A stretch of 64,000 bases of DNA from Shimia sp051201625 (GTDB taxonomy: Bacteria; Pseudomonadota; Alphaproteobacteria; Rhodobacterales; Rhodobacteraceae): contig NZ_CP179203.1 in assembly GCF_051201625.1 (NCBI RefSeq), positions 992,001 to 1,056,000 on the forward strand, given 5' to 3'. A program made the position numbers and the translations under genes. Shown here one piece after another: positions 1 through 9,041 of this stretch (its first letter is position 1; every line of letters begins with the position of its first letter). The notes beneath the pieces were generated by a model, which saw only the letters and a program-made list of their open reading frames with translations, did no database searches and was not told the origin of the DNA.

Positions 1-622
1 TTCCAATCTGTGATGGGTCGCCAACCGCGATTGGAGCACCATGCGCTTGTGGAAATCGACCACTGATTTCTGTTGCTTGTGCGACCTGGTGCTCTGGAAT
101 CGGCCGCATTGTGACAACCATTTGGCCACTAAAATTTCCAGCAGGAATGAGGCTAATGTTTGAACGAAACATGGGCACATTTCTGCCTGTCTCGATGTGC
201 CGAACGGGGATGTTGTTGCGCAACAGAGCGTTTTCAAAGGTAAACGAACATCCCAATGCAACGGTGACTAGATCGTCAGCCCAATGATCAGATATGTTTG
301 TCACTTCTTCTGAGAATTGCCCTTCGCGAAAGACGCGGTACTTGGAAACGTCTGTTCGGATATCAATGTCCGTCCCCAACGTTGGTAATTCGGGATTACC
401 GGTATCGCTTACGCCAACAATCGGACAAGGCTTTGGATTACGCTGACAAAACCGTAGGAAATCCAATGCAAATTGTTCAGGAAGGATCGCAAGATTACAT
501 TGTAACTTCCCAGTAGCCAGTCCTGCGGTGTGTCCCTTGTAAAATCCGTCGCGGATTGCGGTTCGGACCTCTGATGCGGTGGAGGTTAAAAGGTCAGTAT
601 GTGAAACAGAAGTTTTTGTCAT
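1..622 (-). CDS. DUF1445/YcsI-family putative hydro-lyase, 3' end cut by window
   Basis: The reading frame runs from ATG at 622 off the left edge with about 207 visible codons and no stop. Seen motifs are GFYKGHTAGLA near residue 27, FCQRNPKPCP near 58, a RTDVSKYRV stretch, GCSFTFE, PVRHIETGRNVPM and SRFPQAHGAP. Together these are typical of the DUF1445 family (annotated as putative hydro-lyase or D-glutamate-cyclase-like). The family is about 260-270 residues, so roughly 55 residues are missing beyond the window. It lies 94 bases downstream of a LysR gene on the same strand, so the two may be co-transcribed. The substrate is not known from sequence. Family assignment is firm; the reaction is inferred only from family naming. 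Confidence 0.85.
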   Translation of the reverse strand, partial: MTKTSVSHTDLLTSTASEVRTAIRDGFYKGHTAGLATGKLQCNLAILPEQFALDFLRFCQRNPKPCPIVGVSDTGNPELPTLGTDIDIRTDVSKYRVFREGQFSEEVTNISDHWADDLVTVALGCSFTFENALLRNNIPVRHIETGRNVPMFRSNISLIPAGNFSGQMVVTMRPIPEHQVAQATEISGRFPQAHGAPIAVGDPSQIG

Positions 623-716
623 TAAGGCAGCCCCAACATTGCCTCGCCAACTTCACATGATCAAACCTTTCTACGCAAATTATCATTTTAGATCATAAAT
701 GATAAATTTTTTAAAT

Positions 717-1595
717 TTACTTTGGGTGTGTTTCATCCCAGTTTGTTGCAACCGCACATGCGATCTCTGCACTATTTTCAGCGAGAAAGCTCCTGGGCTC
801 AGACAGATATGAGGCAGTAAAAGCGAGTGGCTTAGGTCTGAAACCTGCATCAAATTCTATGATCTGACCAGACGCAAGGAAGTCACTGGCAAGTGCTCTA
901 GGATAAGGCCCAACCGCAATGCCAGCGGCGATCATCTTTAAACTTGCAGACAAAGATGCCGATGCAAAGACACGGTGTTTTGGCCCTATTCTTCGTGATA
1001 ATTCTGACATCAACTCACGGTAAGGACGTGTTTGGCTTGAATACGAAATTACAGGAATTTCACTTAAGTCTGTCTGTGGGTTAGAAGCTGATCGATACCA
1101 ATGTAGATCAAAAGGCGGCAGGTCAACATTTTCGACTGTGAACTCAGAAACTGGTCCCATCAGGAAAACGAGATCAAGCCGCCGTTTCAATAATGATGCA
1201 CGAAGATTTAGGGAGATATCGACGGTAAGATCGACATTCACTCGTGGATATTTCTCGCTGAACGCCTTCAGAAACTCGGGCAACCAAGACTGTGCGATCG
1301 TCTCTGATGCTCCGACACGGAACAAACCCTCTGTCTCAGCGGGGTTAGCAACGCGTTGTTTAATTTCTTCTTCAACGAATAACATCTGCTCCGCATAAGA
1401 GAGCAATAGAGTCCCATGTTTAGTGAGAACCAAATCGCCTGGACCGCGCTCAAAGAGTGAAACACGCAGTTCTTGCTCCAGATTTGATATTCGTGTTGAG
1501 ACAGCGGGTTGAGATAGATGCATGCGCTTGGCAGCTTTTCGGAAGCCGCCTAGACGAGCCACCCAGAGGAAGGTTTGGATTTGATCAAAGGTCAT
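717..1595 (-). CDS. LysR-family transcriptional regulator
   Basis: A 292-residue protein from ATG at 1595. An upstream in-frame extension to 1730 exists, but the family start (MTFDQIQTFLWVARLGGF) is at 1595. The N-terminal winged HTH covers residues 1-60 with the motif AAKRMHLSQPAVSTRISNLE. A periplasmic-binding-like effector domain follows, from about residue 90 to the end. LysR proteins bind DNA as tetramers and respond to small metabolites. It sits just upstream of and co-directional with the DUF1445 gene, so that gene is a possible target; the tryptophanase gene is further upstream on the same strand. The effector is unknown. Confidence 0.85.
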   Translation of the reverse strand: MTFDQIQTFLWVARLGGFRKAAKRMHLSQPAVSTRISNLEQELRVSLFERGPGDLVLTKHGTLLLSYAEQMLFVEEEIKQRVANPAETEGLFRVGASETIAQSWLPEFLKAFSEKYPRVNVDLTVDISLNLRASLLKRRLDLVFLMGPVSEFTVENVDLPPFDLHWYRSASNPQTDLSEIPVISYSSQTRPYRELMSELSRRIGPKHRVFASASLSASLKMIAAGIAVGPYPRALASDFLASGQIIEFDAGFRPKPLAFTASYLSEPRSFLAENSAEIACAVATNWDETHPK

Positions 1596-1898
1596 GTGAT
1601 ATTTATACACTTCTTGGGCAAATACAAAACTGACATTAAAACCCGATAATTCTGCGGATTGGGTCGTTTTTTTTGATAGATTTTTTACACAGCAATCAAA
1701 TTCCAAGATAAATTCACGCAGGAACAGCAAGCCTTCGCTATGTGCCGCATTTAACGCAATAGTATGATTGCAGCAGAAGGCAGGTCTGAACTCAAACCTG
1801 CCGATTGCCTACGTGATGATAAGTCCCCTTTTTGCTAGGCGACCAGACGGCTTTTTGACGAGCTGCCTGTCTCTCTGGGTCTAAACTTGGCTCGCACA
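1596..1898. other. Intergenic stretch between tryptophanase end and LysR start
   Basis: About 300 bases that should hold the LysR promoter and the 3' end of the tryptophanase transcript. I see no convincing open frame, RNA gene or clear rho-independent terminator. Confidence 0.5.
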
Positions 1899-3266
1899 TC
1901 AACCAAGTGGCTCAAACTTACATGTGAAGTGGCGCAAGAGTTTTTGCTCCGAGGTGATGCGATATCCTTTGAGGCGGTCCTTGATGGTTATCAGTTCTTG
2001 GAATACCTCGATAATGTAGTCGGCATGTGATTGTGTGTAGGTCCGCCGTGGGAAAGCCAGTCGAACAAGATCCATCGGCGCAGGCAACTCACTTCCGTCA
2101 GGTTGGCGGCCAAACATCACCGTTCCGATTTCGACCGCGCGAATGCCGCCGAGTTCATAGAGTGCCACAGATACGGCCTGACCGGGATAGGATAATGGAT
2201 CGATATGGGGTAGCCAGGCGCGGGCGTCGATAAAAACTGCATGCCCGCCCGCGGGTTTCACGACTGGAACGCCCATAGCATCCAGTTTCTCGACAATGTA
2301 GGCGTTGGTGCGGATGCGGTATCTCAGATAATCCTCATCAACAATCTCGATCAAACCTTGGGCTAATGCTTCTAGATCACGTCCTGACAGACCGCCATAT
2401 GTCGGAAACCCTTCGGTGCGGATCAAGTGGCCGCGCGCCACTTCTGCCAAGTTGTCATCGTTCAACGCCAGCCATCCGCCAATATTTCCAAATGCGTCTT
2501 TTTTAGCGCTCATCGTCATGCCGTCAGCCTGTGCGAAACAGTCGCGAACAATTTCTGTGATAGAGCGATCCGACTGACCCGCTTCACGTTGTTTGATAAA
2601 CCAGGCATTTTCCGCAAAACGACAGCCATCGATGATAAAAGGTTTACCATATTCCTTGGCTATCAAGCCAACTGCATGAATATTTTCCAAACTCACTGGC
2701 TGACCACCACCGGCATTGTTAGTAATGGTCAGCATGATGCATGGGACGGCATCGCCATGATTTTCCAGATAAGTCTTCAGCTTACCCAGATCCATGTTGC
2801 CCTTAAAAGGATGCAGGGACTGCGGATCCAACCCCTCGTCAATCACAAGGTCCGCGCCCTTTGCGCCTGAGGCTTCAATGTTGCCACGAGTGGTATCGAA
2901 ATGGGTGTTGTTAGGAATGTGTCGGCCAAGCCCGCCCATCATAGAGAATAAGATGGCTTCCGCTGCGCGACCCTGATGGGTGGGAATTACATGTTTAAAA
3001 TTTGTCAGGTTTTTTACCGCGGCTTCAAATCGAAAAAATGATGGCGAACCCGCATAGCTTTCGTCACCTTGCATGACGGCAGCCCATTGTGCGGCACTCA
3101 TCGCGCCAGTTCCGCTATCGGTAAGCAGGTCGATCATCACGTCCTCTGACTTCAGAGTGAATGGGTTGAATTCTGCTTCTCTGATGAGCAACGCGCGCTC
3201 TTCCCGCGTTGTCACGCGAATAGGTTCAACAGATTTTATTCGAAATGGTTCAAATATAGTTTTCAT
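1899..3266 (-). CDS. tnaA: Tryptophanase (tryptophan indole-lyase)
   Basis: A 455-residue PLP beta-eliminating lyase that converts L-tryptophan to indole, pyruvate and ammonia in the cytoplasm. Start chosen at ATG 3266, with GGAG six bases upstream, rather than the frame extension to 3299. The PLP-lysine region reads MTMSAKKDAFGNIGG, and THQGRAAE and RLAFPRRTYTQSH are conserved family blocks. Tyrosine phenol-lyase has an arginine (SMERG) in the substrate pocket where this protein has AVEIGT, the tryptophanase pattern, so tryptophanase is preferred. The C-terminal LLRHFTCKFEPL also matches tryptophanases. No TnaC-like leader with a Trp codon was found upstream. A hairpin overlaps the ribosome binding site (separate entry). 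No linked tryptophan permease is seen. Confidence 0.9.
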   Translation of the reverse strand: MKTIFEPFRIKSVEPIRVTTREERALLIREAEFNPFTLKSEDVMIDLLTDSGTGAMSAAQWAAVMQGDESYAGSPSFFRFEAAVKNLTNFKHVIPTHQGRAAEAILFSMMGGLGRHIPNNTHFDTTRGNIEASGAKGADLVIDEGLDPQSLHPFKGNMDLGKLKTYLENHGDAVPCIMLTITNNAGGGQPVSLENIHAVGLIAKEYGKPFIIDGCRFAENAWFIKQREAGQSDRSITEIVRDCFAQADGMTMSAKKDAFGNIGGWLALNDDNLAEVARGHLIRTEGFPTYGGLSGRDLEALAQGLIEIVDEDYLRYRIRTNAYIVEKLDAMGVPVVKPAGGHAVFIDARAWLPHIDPLSYPGQAVSVALYELGGIRAVEIGTVMFGRQPDGSELPAPMDLVRLAFPRRTYTQSHADYIIEVFQELITIKDRLKGYRITSEQKLLRHFTCKFEPLG

Positions 3267-3268
3267 TT

Positions 3269-3290
3269 GGGGCTCCAGTTTGTCAGCCCC
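3269..3290 (-). promoter_or_regulatory. Hairpin overlapping the tryptophanase ribosome binding site
   Basis: On the minus strand GGGGCT (3290-3285) can pair with AGCCCC (3274-3269), a perfect 6-bp stem. The Shine-Dalgarno GGAG lies at the loop/stem border, six bases before the ATG at 3266. Such a structure could limit ribosome access. Read on the plus strand the same stem is followed by TTTTT (3291-3295) and so also resembles a terminator, although no plus-strand gene precedes it. Confidence 0.35.
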
Positions 3291-3826
3291 TTTTTGCATG
3301 GCAACCTATGAACACGCAGGGGCTAGCGCTACGGTTGTCCGATGTGCGGACCGCGCTCAGCGCCCTTAAGGTTGCCTCATTGACATTTCATAGTTCCAGA
3401 CCACGATCAAGTCTCGCTTGAGATATCTAATTTAGACGCTTAACCAACGTGGTCGTAAAAAAATCAGGAAATACCAGACAACTAATTACTCAATTATCTT
3501 TTTTCTAAAGCATTTTTTTGTCTGAAAATAAGACTTACACTGCGTATTACTAATCAAATATGGCCGTCCATATGCTTTAATTTCAGCGAAGATTTGTTCT
3601 GCTCAGCAAATCTTTGCAAAGATATCTTTAAGCGTTCACAACTTGGCCATTTAGCGGTGATTGACAAAAGGCCCCGATGATAACTTTCAGCACTTTGGAA
3701 TTTTACGTGCAAGAGCATAAGCTGAACGCTGAACATCGCTTTCCACTTGTTGAGGCTGGGTGGTTGAGCCGAGCGAAAAATGTTTCAAATCGCGAAAGCC
3801 AGCCGTTGGACTTGCTGCCTTGAGCT
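3291..3826. other. AT-rich intergenic region upstream of tryptophanase
   Basis: This stretch separates the tryptophanase leader from the 3' end of the EamA transporter gene. It contains the expected tryptophanase promoter region. Near 3345-3363 there is GC-rich palindromic sequence of the GCGCTGAGCGC type. Short frames on the minus strand (3554-3736) lack family features and a good ribosome binding site. No RNA gene recognised. Confidence 0.4.
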
Positions 3827-4729
3827 TTATTCTTCAAGCTGCTGAGGTTTTTTTTGACGGCGGTTGACTAGGTAAATCCCAAACGCAACGAGACCTAGGG
3901 CCACCCAAATCTGAGGGTTCAACGTTTCGCCTAAAAGCACCCAGCCCAGCAAAACCGCTAAAACTGGTGACAGGAAGCTGAACGCGGCAACTCCGCTGGC
4001 CTTGTAGCGTTTTAACAACCAAAACCACATCATATAGGCGAGCGAGACGACGCAAATCGATTGAAACAGTAGGCCTGAGAAATGTAGCCAACCTGGATTG
4101 CGGATGACGTCTCCAAACAGTGGGCTAATCGCAAGCATTATGATGGCGGAAACGACAAGTTGGTACAGCAGTTGGTTTTGTGGCGGTACCTGGGAAAGTG
4201 GGGTGACGCGTACAAGCAAATTAATTGCAGCCCAACCGAACGTTGCTGCTAAAGCGCAGAGATCGCCGATCAAGCTCGTTTCGCTTCCCCTATGGCCGGC
4301 CAGTGCTACTACGACCCCAGATACGGCCATCGCCATGCCGATGGCTTTAGTAGGAGTTAAACGCTCTCCTGGCAGTAAAAAATGCGCGGCAATGCCTAGC
4401 CAGACTGGCATGGTATAAAATAAGATTGAGGCTCGTGAAACGCTGGTCATATCCAGAGCGACAAAGAGCAGAATAAATTCGTAGGTAAAGAGCAGGCCGG
4501 ATACAAGACCCCAAAACACTGCTCGGCGCGGCATCGCTAACGGGATCGAAAACGCCCACATCCAAAAGAGCAGGACCACAAGGCCAATTGCGGAGCGGAG
4601 TCCAGCCTGAAAGACCGGATTGAAGCCTTGGCCGGTCACTTTAATGACTACTTGGTTAAAGGCCAAAAAACTTGCAAACCCCACCAAACATGCAGCACCA
4701 AATTTATCTACAGGGAGTTTTTCTTCCAT
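3827..4729 (-). CDS. EamA/DMT-superfamily transporter
   Basis: About 300 residues with ten hydrophobic segments in two EamA repeats, for example FGAACLVGFASFLAFNQVV, SIPLAMPRRAVFWGLVSGLL and SFLSPVLAVLLGWVLLGETL. The second-repeat ending SPVLAVLLGWVLLGE is typical of the family. These inner-membrane proteins usually export or import small metabolites such as amino acids or nucleosides; the substrate cannot be read from sequence. Start taken as ATG 4729; an in-frame GTG at 4756 would add nine residues. The C-terminus is basic and hydrophilic (NRRQKKPQQ). It is divergent from the MFS gene at 5148. Confidence 0.85.
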   Translation of the reverse strand: MEEKLPVDKFGAACLVGFASFLAFNQVVIKVTGQGFNPVFQAGLRSAIGLVVLLFWMWAFSIPLAMPRRAVFWGLVSGLLFTYEFILLFVALDMTSVSRASILFYTMPVWLGIAAHFLLPGERLTPTKAIGMAMAVSGVVVALAGHRGSETSLIGDLCALAATFGWAAINLLVRVTPLSQVPPQNQLLYQLVVSAIIMLAISPLFGDVIRNPGWLHFSGLLFQSICVVSLAYMMWFWLLKRYKASGVAAFSFLSPVLAVLLGWVLLGETLNPQIWVALGLVAFGIYLVNRRQKKPQQLEE

Positions 4730-5147
4730 CAGGACACAGGACGTGGTCTGGGACACACTGTCAATGTAGGATAAAAAAGGATCTCAGTCGTCTGATGAAA
4801 ATTTACGTTTTGATACAATGAGATAGATTTCAGTACAAAATGACCAAAGTTTTTTGACGATGCATATGTCGGGTTTGGCAGGTCGAAGATGCCCACAAAT
4901 TTAGATGAAATCCAAAGCTGTGGTAATAAATCAGATGACACCTCAGAGCAATTTGCAGGCCTTTATGCAGGGGCGGAAATTGGATGGTAACGCTATCTCC
5001 AAGTCTAATACATTGCGCAGAACCTAAATTGGGCTTGATTGGGCCGGACTTCATTGGCAGCATTGTGCTGAGGAGCGTTTCAAATGTGAAAAGCTGCAAA
5101 TTTAGGGCAGACATGGCCATTTTTAAAAAAAAATCGGACACTGGTCT
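4730..5147. other. Intergenic region between divergent transporter genes
   Basis: About 420 bases carrying the promoters of the divergent EamA and MFS genes. A minus-strand open frame at 4830-5141 has no family features and looks random. No RNA gene or strong repeat seen. Confidence 0.4.
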
Positions 5148-6317
5148 GTGAGTATCACCCCAAACCGACCTTGGCTCGTACTTGCAGGCCTGACTTTGGG
5201 AGTGACGGTGACAAATGGCTTTGCGCGGTTTGCCTACGGACTAATGCTACCTGCGATGAAGTTCGAAATGGGGTGGAATTATGCGCAAGCAGGATGGTTG
5301 AATACGGCGAACGCGCTTGGCTATATTGTGGGAGCGATCCTCACAATGATGTTAATCCGTCAGGTATCACCGTCGCGTTTGTTCGCCTTCGGGCTCATAA
5401 CTACAACGGTTGCCCTCTTGGTGACTGGGATGAGCGCAGCGCTTTGGTGGCAGACGCTTTGGCGAATTTTGGCAGGTATCTTCGGTGCGATGTCATTTGC
5501 CACTGCGGGTACGCTTGCAGCCAGTTTATTTATTGGTGAGCCACGCCGCAACGCGCTTGCAATCGCGATTCTGTTTGGTTCAGGTGGCGGCCTAGGCATT
5601 ATGCTATCTGGATTAGTGTTGCCACTGATGCTTGATTTCTACGGCTCCGAAGCTTGGCCTTTGGGTTGGATAGTTATAGGCGTAATCAGTTTTATTTTCT
5701 TACCACTTGGCCTTTGGGCCGCAACGCAACTTCATTCAAACGTACAGATGAAAGCCAACGTTCAGTCCTTGCCAGTGTGGCGAATGCTGCCAGAAATGGC
5801 GGGATATGCGGGATTTGGTTTAGGCTACATAGTCTATCTTACATTTTTGTCAGCCTGGTTGAGCGAACAGGATGCAAGCGCCAGTTTCGTTACATTGATT
5901 TGGGTCGTCTTGGGAGTCTGTATCTCGCTGTCCCCGTTGGTTTGGCGTCCGATTTTCTCGCGACTAGCGTCAGGATTACCACTTGCTTTGATCCTGATCT
6001 GCATTGCTTTTGGGTCAGCACTGCCAGTAGTTTTTCCCAACGGACCAGCGCTGTTGATCTCAGCGGTTGTGTTCGGTTTATCGGTGTTTATGGCTCCGGG
6101 TGCTGTCACTAATTTCGCCCGCCAAAATCTGCCTCCGGAAAGCTGGGGTCACGCGATCAGTCTTTTTACAGTCGTGTTCGCAGTTGCTCAAACGCTGGGG
6201 CCTTATGGAGCCGGGCTTATCGGCGATCGATACGACAATATCGGCGTCAGTCTCTTGGCTGCAGCTTGTTTACTATTGGTTGGAGCACTTGCGGCTTTGC
6301 AGCAAAAGCCATTGTGA
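5148..6317 (+). CDS. MFS transporter, YbfB/YjiJ type
   Basis: A 389-residue protein with about twelve hydrophobic helices. The N-terminal run LAGLTLGVTVTNGFARFAYG and MLPAMKFEMGWNYAQAGWLN is characteristic of the YbfB/YjiJ group of major facilitator proteins, where a short first helix carries a GFARFAY motif. It is expected in the inner membrane as a proton-coupled transporter; the substrate is unknown. The start is GTG at 5148 with no clear Shine-Dalgarno, but no later start preserves the first helix. Pairing with the divergent EamA exporter suggests shared control of two carriers; this is inference. Confidence 0.8.
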   Translation: MSITPNRPWLVLAGLTLGVTVTNGFARFAYGLMLPAMKFEMGWNYAQAGWLNTANALGYIVGAILTMMLIRQVSPSRLFAFGLITTTVALLVTGMSAALWWQTLWRILAGIFGAMSFATAGTLAASLFIGEPRRNALAIAILFGSGGGLGIMLSGLVLPLMLDFYGSEAWPLGWIVIGVISFIFLPLGLWAATQLHSNVQMKANVQSLPVWRMLPEMAGYAGFGLGYIVYLTFLSAWLSEQDASASFVTLIWVVLGVCISLSPLVWRPIFSRLASGLPLALILICIAFGSALPVVFPNGPALLISAVVFGLSVFMAPGAVTNFARQNLPPESWGHAISLFTVVFAVAQTLGPYGAGLIGDRYDNIGVSLLAAACLLLVGALAALQQKPL

Positions 6318-6691
6318 TCATTGTAAAAAATCACTTTGAACGTGTCAAATTTGAATACCCGCCATGCCGGAAATAGATATCTGGACACGGCGATTCCAAC
6401 GAGCAGAAGCTTCCGAATAGTGCGCTTTATTGAGGGCATGAATTACACTACATCCGGCAAGTAATTAACTGACAGAGTAAAGCTCAACACCAAGTCGGTC
6501 ACCAAAAAGCCTTATGAACCTGTCTGCTAGAAGTTGCGCCGCAATACCCAGCCATGGGCAAGCGTCATTAGTTATGTTGAAGGCATTTTACTTTGGCTTT
6601 TGCACTGTACAATCGCTGGACTAGCTAGAATTGCAGAGGTGGAGTTGATACCTGCTGATGTTAAAATTTACGTCTGTCCATGGGTAGTTGC
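6318..6691. other. Intergenic gap, no gene seen
   Basis: Convergent region between the plus-strand MFS gene and the minus-strand hut operon. Both transcripts should end here. I see no strong hairpin with a T-run, no family-like open frame and no RNA gene. Confidence 0.4.
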
Positions 6692-7363
6692 CTAGCTGAA
6701 ATTGGATAAGCTTGATTTTCCTTCAAGGCCGTCCTCTGCCTCTCCTGATGCCCTTGGAATACGCATTTCGAACGTTTCGCTAATGCGGGCATAATCGTAG
6801 TATCCCATTCGCGCGATAGGCTGAATCTTCGGGATGTCGATCTTGCCTGACGGTAAAATCACCTCATCAACTACATGAATGCGCATGACTTCGCCGTAAA
6901 CTACATCAATTGTGCCTACGGGACTGTTTCCGGGCAAACGGTGAGTTGAGAGGAATTTGCATTCGAAATGGCAAGGGCTTTCCGCTACCCGCGCGCCTGG
7001 CGCATCGATACACGCAGCCTTGGTGACGCCTGCATGTTCAAATTCATCCTCGTTGGGCTCAAGTGCCATTGCTGAAATGTTAACGGCTTCGCGCAGTACA
7101 AAGGTTGCCATATTCCAGACAAACCAGCCAGTCTCCTCGGCGTTTAAGACCGTATCCTTTCGCCGCCCATCGGGGTAATGATTAGCCGCAAACATCACCA
7201 TCGGTGGATCAAAAGTCAGATTTTGCCACTGGCTGTATGGAGCTAGATTGTGGACGCCATTCGTACTGATAGTTGAGAGCCATCCGATTGGCCGTGGTAC
7301 TGTGCACGCCTTGAATGGTGAGAAGGGTAGTGGGCAGTTTTCGGATGAGGGAGCGTAATGCAT
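6692..7363 (-). CDS. Flavin reductase-like FMN-binding protein, last gene of hut operon
   Basis: A 223-residue protein of the flavin-reductase-like split-barrel family. Diagnostic segments are TVPRPIGWLSTIS near residues 22-34, NLAPYSQWQNLTFDPPMVMF and RKDTVLNAEETGWFVWNM, which match the FMN-binding core. It starts four bases after the hutU stop, so it is almost certainly translated in the same operon. Such proteins bind FMN and may act as oxidoreductases or supply reduced flavin. None of the five canonical histidine-degradation steps needs one, so its role here is not obvious. The C-terminal 20 residues are charged and low in complexity. Confidence 0.8.
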   Translation of the reverse strand: MHYAPSSENCPLPFSPFKACTVPRPIGWLSTISTNGVHNLAPYSQWQNLTFDPPMVMFAANHYPDGRRKDTVLNAEETGWFVWNMATFVLREAVNISAMALEPNEDEFEHAGVTKAACIDAPGARVAESPCHFECKFLSTHRLPGNSPVGTIDVVYGEVMRIHVVDEVILPSGKIDIPKIQPIARMGYYDYARISETFEMRIPRASGEAEDGLEGKSSLSNFS

Positions 7364-7367
7364 TGGC

Positions 7368-9041
7368 TCAGTTCCCCAAGATGCGCGGCAGTCTCAAGCC
7401 GTTTTCGCGGGCGCAATCAAGTGCTGTCTCGTAGCCCGCATCTGCATGGCGCCAGACGCCAGACGCAGGATCGTTCCAGAGCACGCGCTCCAATCGTTTT
7501 GCGGCTTCGGGCGTGCCGTCAGCGCAAATCACCACGCCAGAGTGCTGGCTAAATCCCATTCCCACACCGCCGCCATGGTGCAAACTGACCCAAGTTGCCC
7601 CAGAGGCCGTGTTCACTAACGCATTCAAAAGTGGCCAGTCAGATACTGCATCTGAGCCATCTTTCATGGCTTCGGTTTCGCGGTTTGGCGAGGCGACAGA
7701 GCCACTGTCGAGGTGGTCACGGCCGATTACGATGGGCGCTTTAAGCTCGCCGCTAGCAACCATCTCGTTGAAGGCAAGCCCGGCACGGTGGCGATCACCA
7801 AGACCGATCCAGCAAATTCGTGCGGGCAGGCCCTGAAAGGGGATGCGGTCGCGTGCCATATCTAGCCAATTGTGCAGGTGGGCATTTTCCGGGAAGAGTT
7901 CCTTCATCTTCTGATCTGTCTTGTAAATATCCTCAGGGTCACCCGAAAGCGCTACCCAGCGAAACGGGCCAATACCGCGGCAGAAGAGTGGACGGATGTA
8001 AGCTGGCACAAAACCAGGAAAGGCAAAGGCGTCTTCCAGCCCCTCTTCCAGTGCCATTTGGCGGATATTGTTGCCATAGTCTACAGTTGGGACGCCTGCC
8101 TTGTGGAAATTGACCATAGCAGCAATTTGCACTTTCATGCTGGCGCGGGCGGCCTTCTCAACTTCTTTTGGCGCACTCTGACGTTTCTCTTTCCACTGGG
8201 CCATGGTCCATCCCTGCGGAAGATAACCGTTTATCGGATCGTGTGCAGAGGTCTGGTCGGTCACGATGTCAGGGTGTATCCCGCGCTGGTAAAGCTCTGG
8301 AAAAACATCGGCGGCATTGCCAAGCAGCGCCACAGATTTGGCCTCACCTGCAGTGGTCCATTTCTCTATGAGTGCTAGGGCTTCATCAAGGCTTGCGGTT
8401 TCTTCGTCGACATAACGTGTGCGAAGTCGAAAATCGATACTTTCGGGATTACATTCAACCGCCAAGCAGCAAGCTCCCGCCATTACGGCTGCAAGTGGCT
8501 GTGCGCCTCCCATACCACCCAAACCGCCGGTCAGAATCCATTTACCGGTCAGGTCGCCGTTGTAGTGTTGGCGCCCAGCCTCGGCGAAGGTTTCATAAGT
8601 TCCCTGCACGATTCCCTGAGAGCCGATGTAAATCCACGAACCAGCAGTCATCTGACCGTACATCGCCAGACCCATTTTATCGAGTTCGTTAAAGTGATCC
8701 CAATTGGCCCAATGCGGCACGAGATTTGAGTTTGCGATCAAAACACGCGGCGCATCGCTGTGAGTTTTTACAACAGCGATGGGCTTGCCGGACTGTACGA
8801 CAAGAGTTTCGTCTATTTCGAGGGTCTTGAGGCTTTCGATGATGCAGTCGAAGTCCTGCCATGTACGAGCCGCACGTCCGATGCCACCGTAGACTACCAG
8901 TTCATGTGGGTTTTCAGCCACGTCTGGGTGAAGGTTATTCATCAACATTCTGAGTGGGGCCTCGGTCATCCAGCTCTTGGTATTCAGCTTTGGCCCGGTC
9001 GGTGGAAAAATGTCGCGGGTGTTTTTACGAGGGTCGCTCAT
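7368..9041 (-). CDS. hutU: Urocanate hydratase
   Basis: A 557-residue urocanase, the normal family length. It hydrates urocanate to imidazolonepropionate with tightly bound NAD+ acting as electrophile. The NAD-binding stretch TGGLGGMGGAQPLA (near residue 168), MVNFHKAGVPTVDYGNNIRQ and the active-site region RICWIGLGDRHRAG are all present and intact. The gene overlaps the hutG stop by four bases (ATGA) and has GGAGG before its ATG. It is the fourth gene in hutI-hutH-hutG-hutU. Confidence 0.97.
   Translation of the reverse strand: MSDPRKNTRDIFPPTGPKLNTKSWMTEAPLRMLMNNLHPDVAENPHELVVYGGIGRAARTWQDFDCIIESLKTLEIDETLVVQSGKPIAVVKTHSDAPRVLIANSNLVPHWANWDHFNELDKMGLAMYGQMTAGSWIYIGSQGIVQGTYETFAEAGRQHYNGDLTGKWILTGGLGGMGGAQPLAAVMAGACCLAVECNPESIDFRLRTRYVDEETASLDEALALIEKWTTAGEAKSVALLGNAADVFPELYQRGIHPDIVTDQTSAHDPINGYLPQGWTMAQWKEKRQSAPKEVEKAARASMKVQIAAMVNFHKAGVPTVDYGNNIRQMALEEGLEDAFAFPGFVPAYIRPLFCRGIGPFRWVALSGDPEDIYKTDQKMKELFPENAHLHNWLDMARDRIPFQGLPARICWIGLGDRHRAGLAFNEMVASGELKAPIVIGRDHLDSGSVASPNRETEAMKDGSDAVSDWPLLNALVNTASGATWVSLHHGGGVGMGFSQHSGVVICADGTPEAAKRLERVLWNDPASGVWRHADAGYETALDCARENGLRLPRILGN

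Noticed and set aside
4830..5141. A 103-codon minus-strand frame between the divergent transporters
   Set aside because: No ribosome binding site and composition like non-coding DNA; it would occupy the promoter region.
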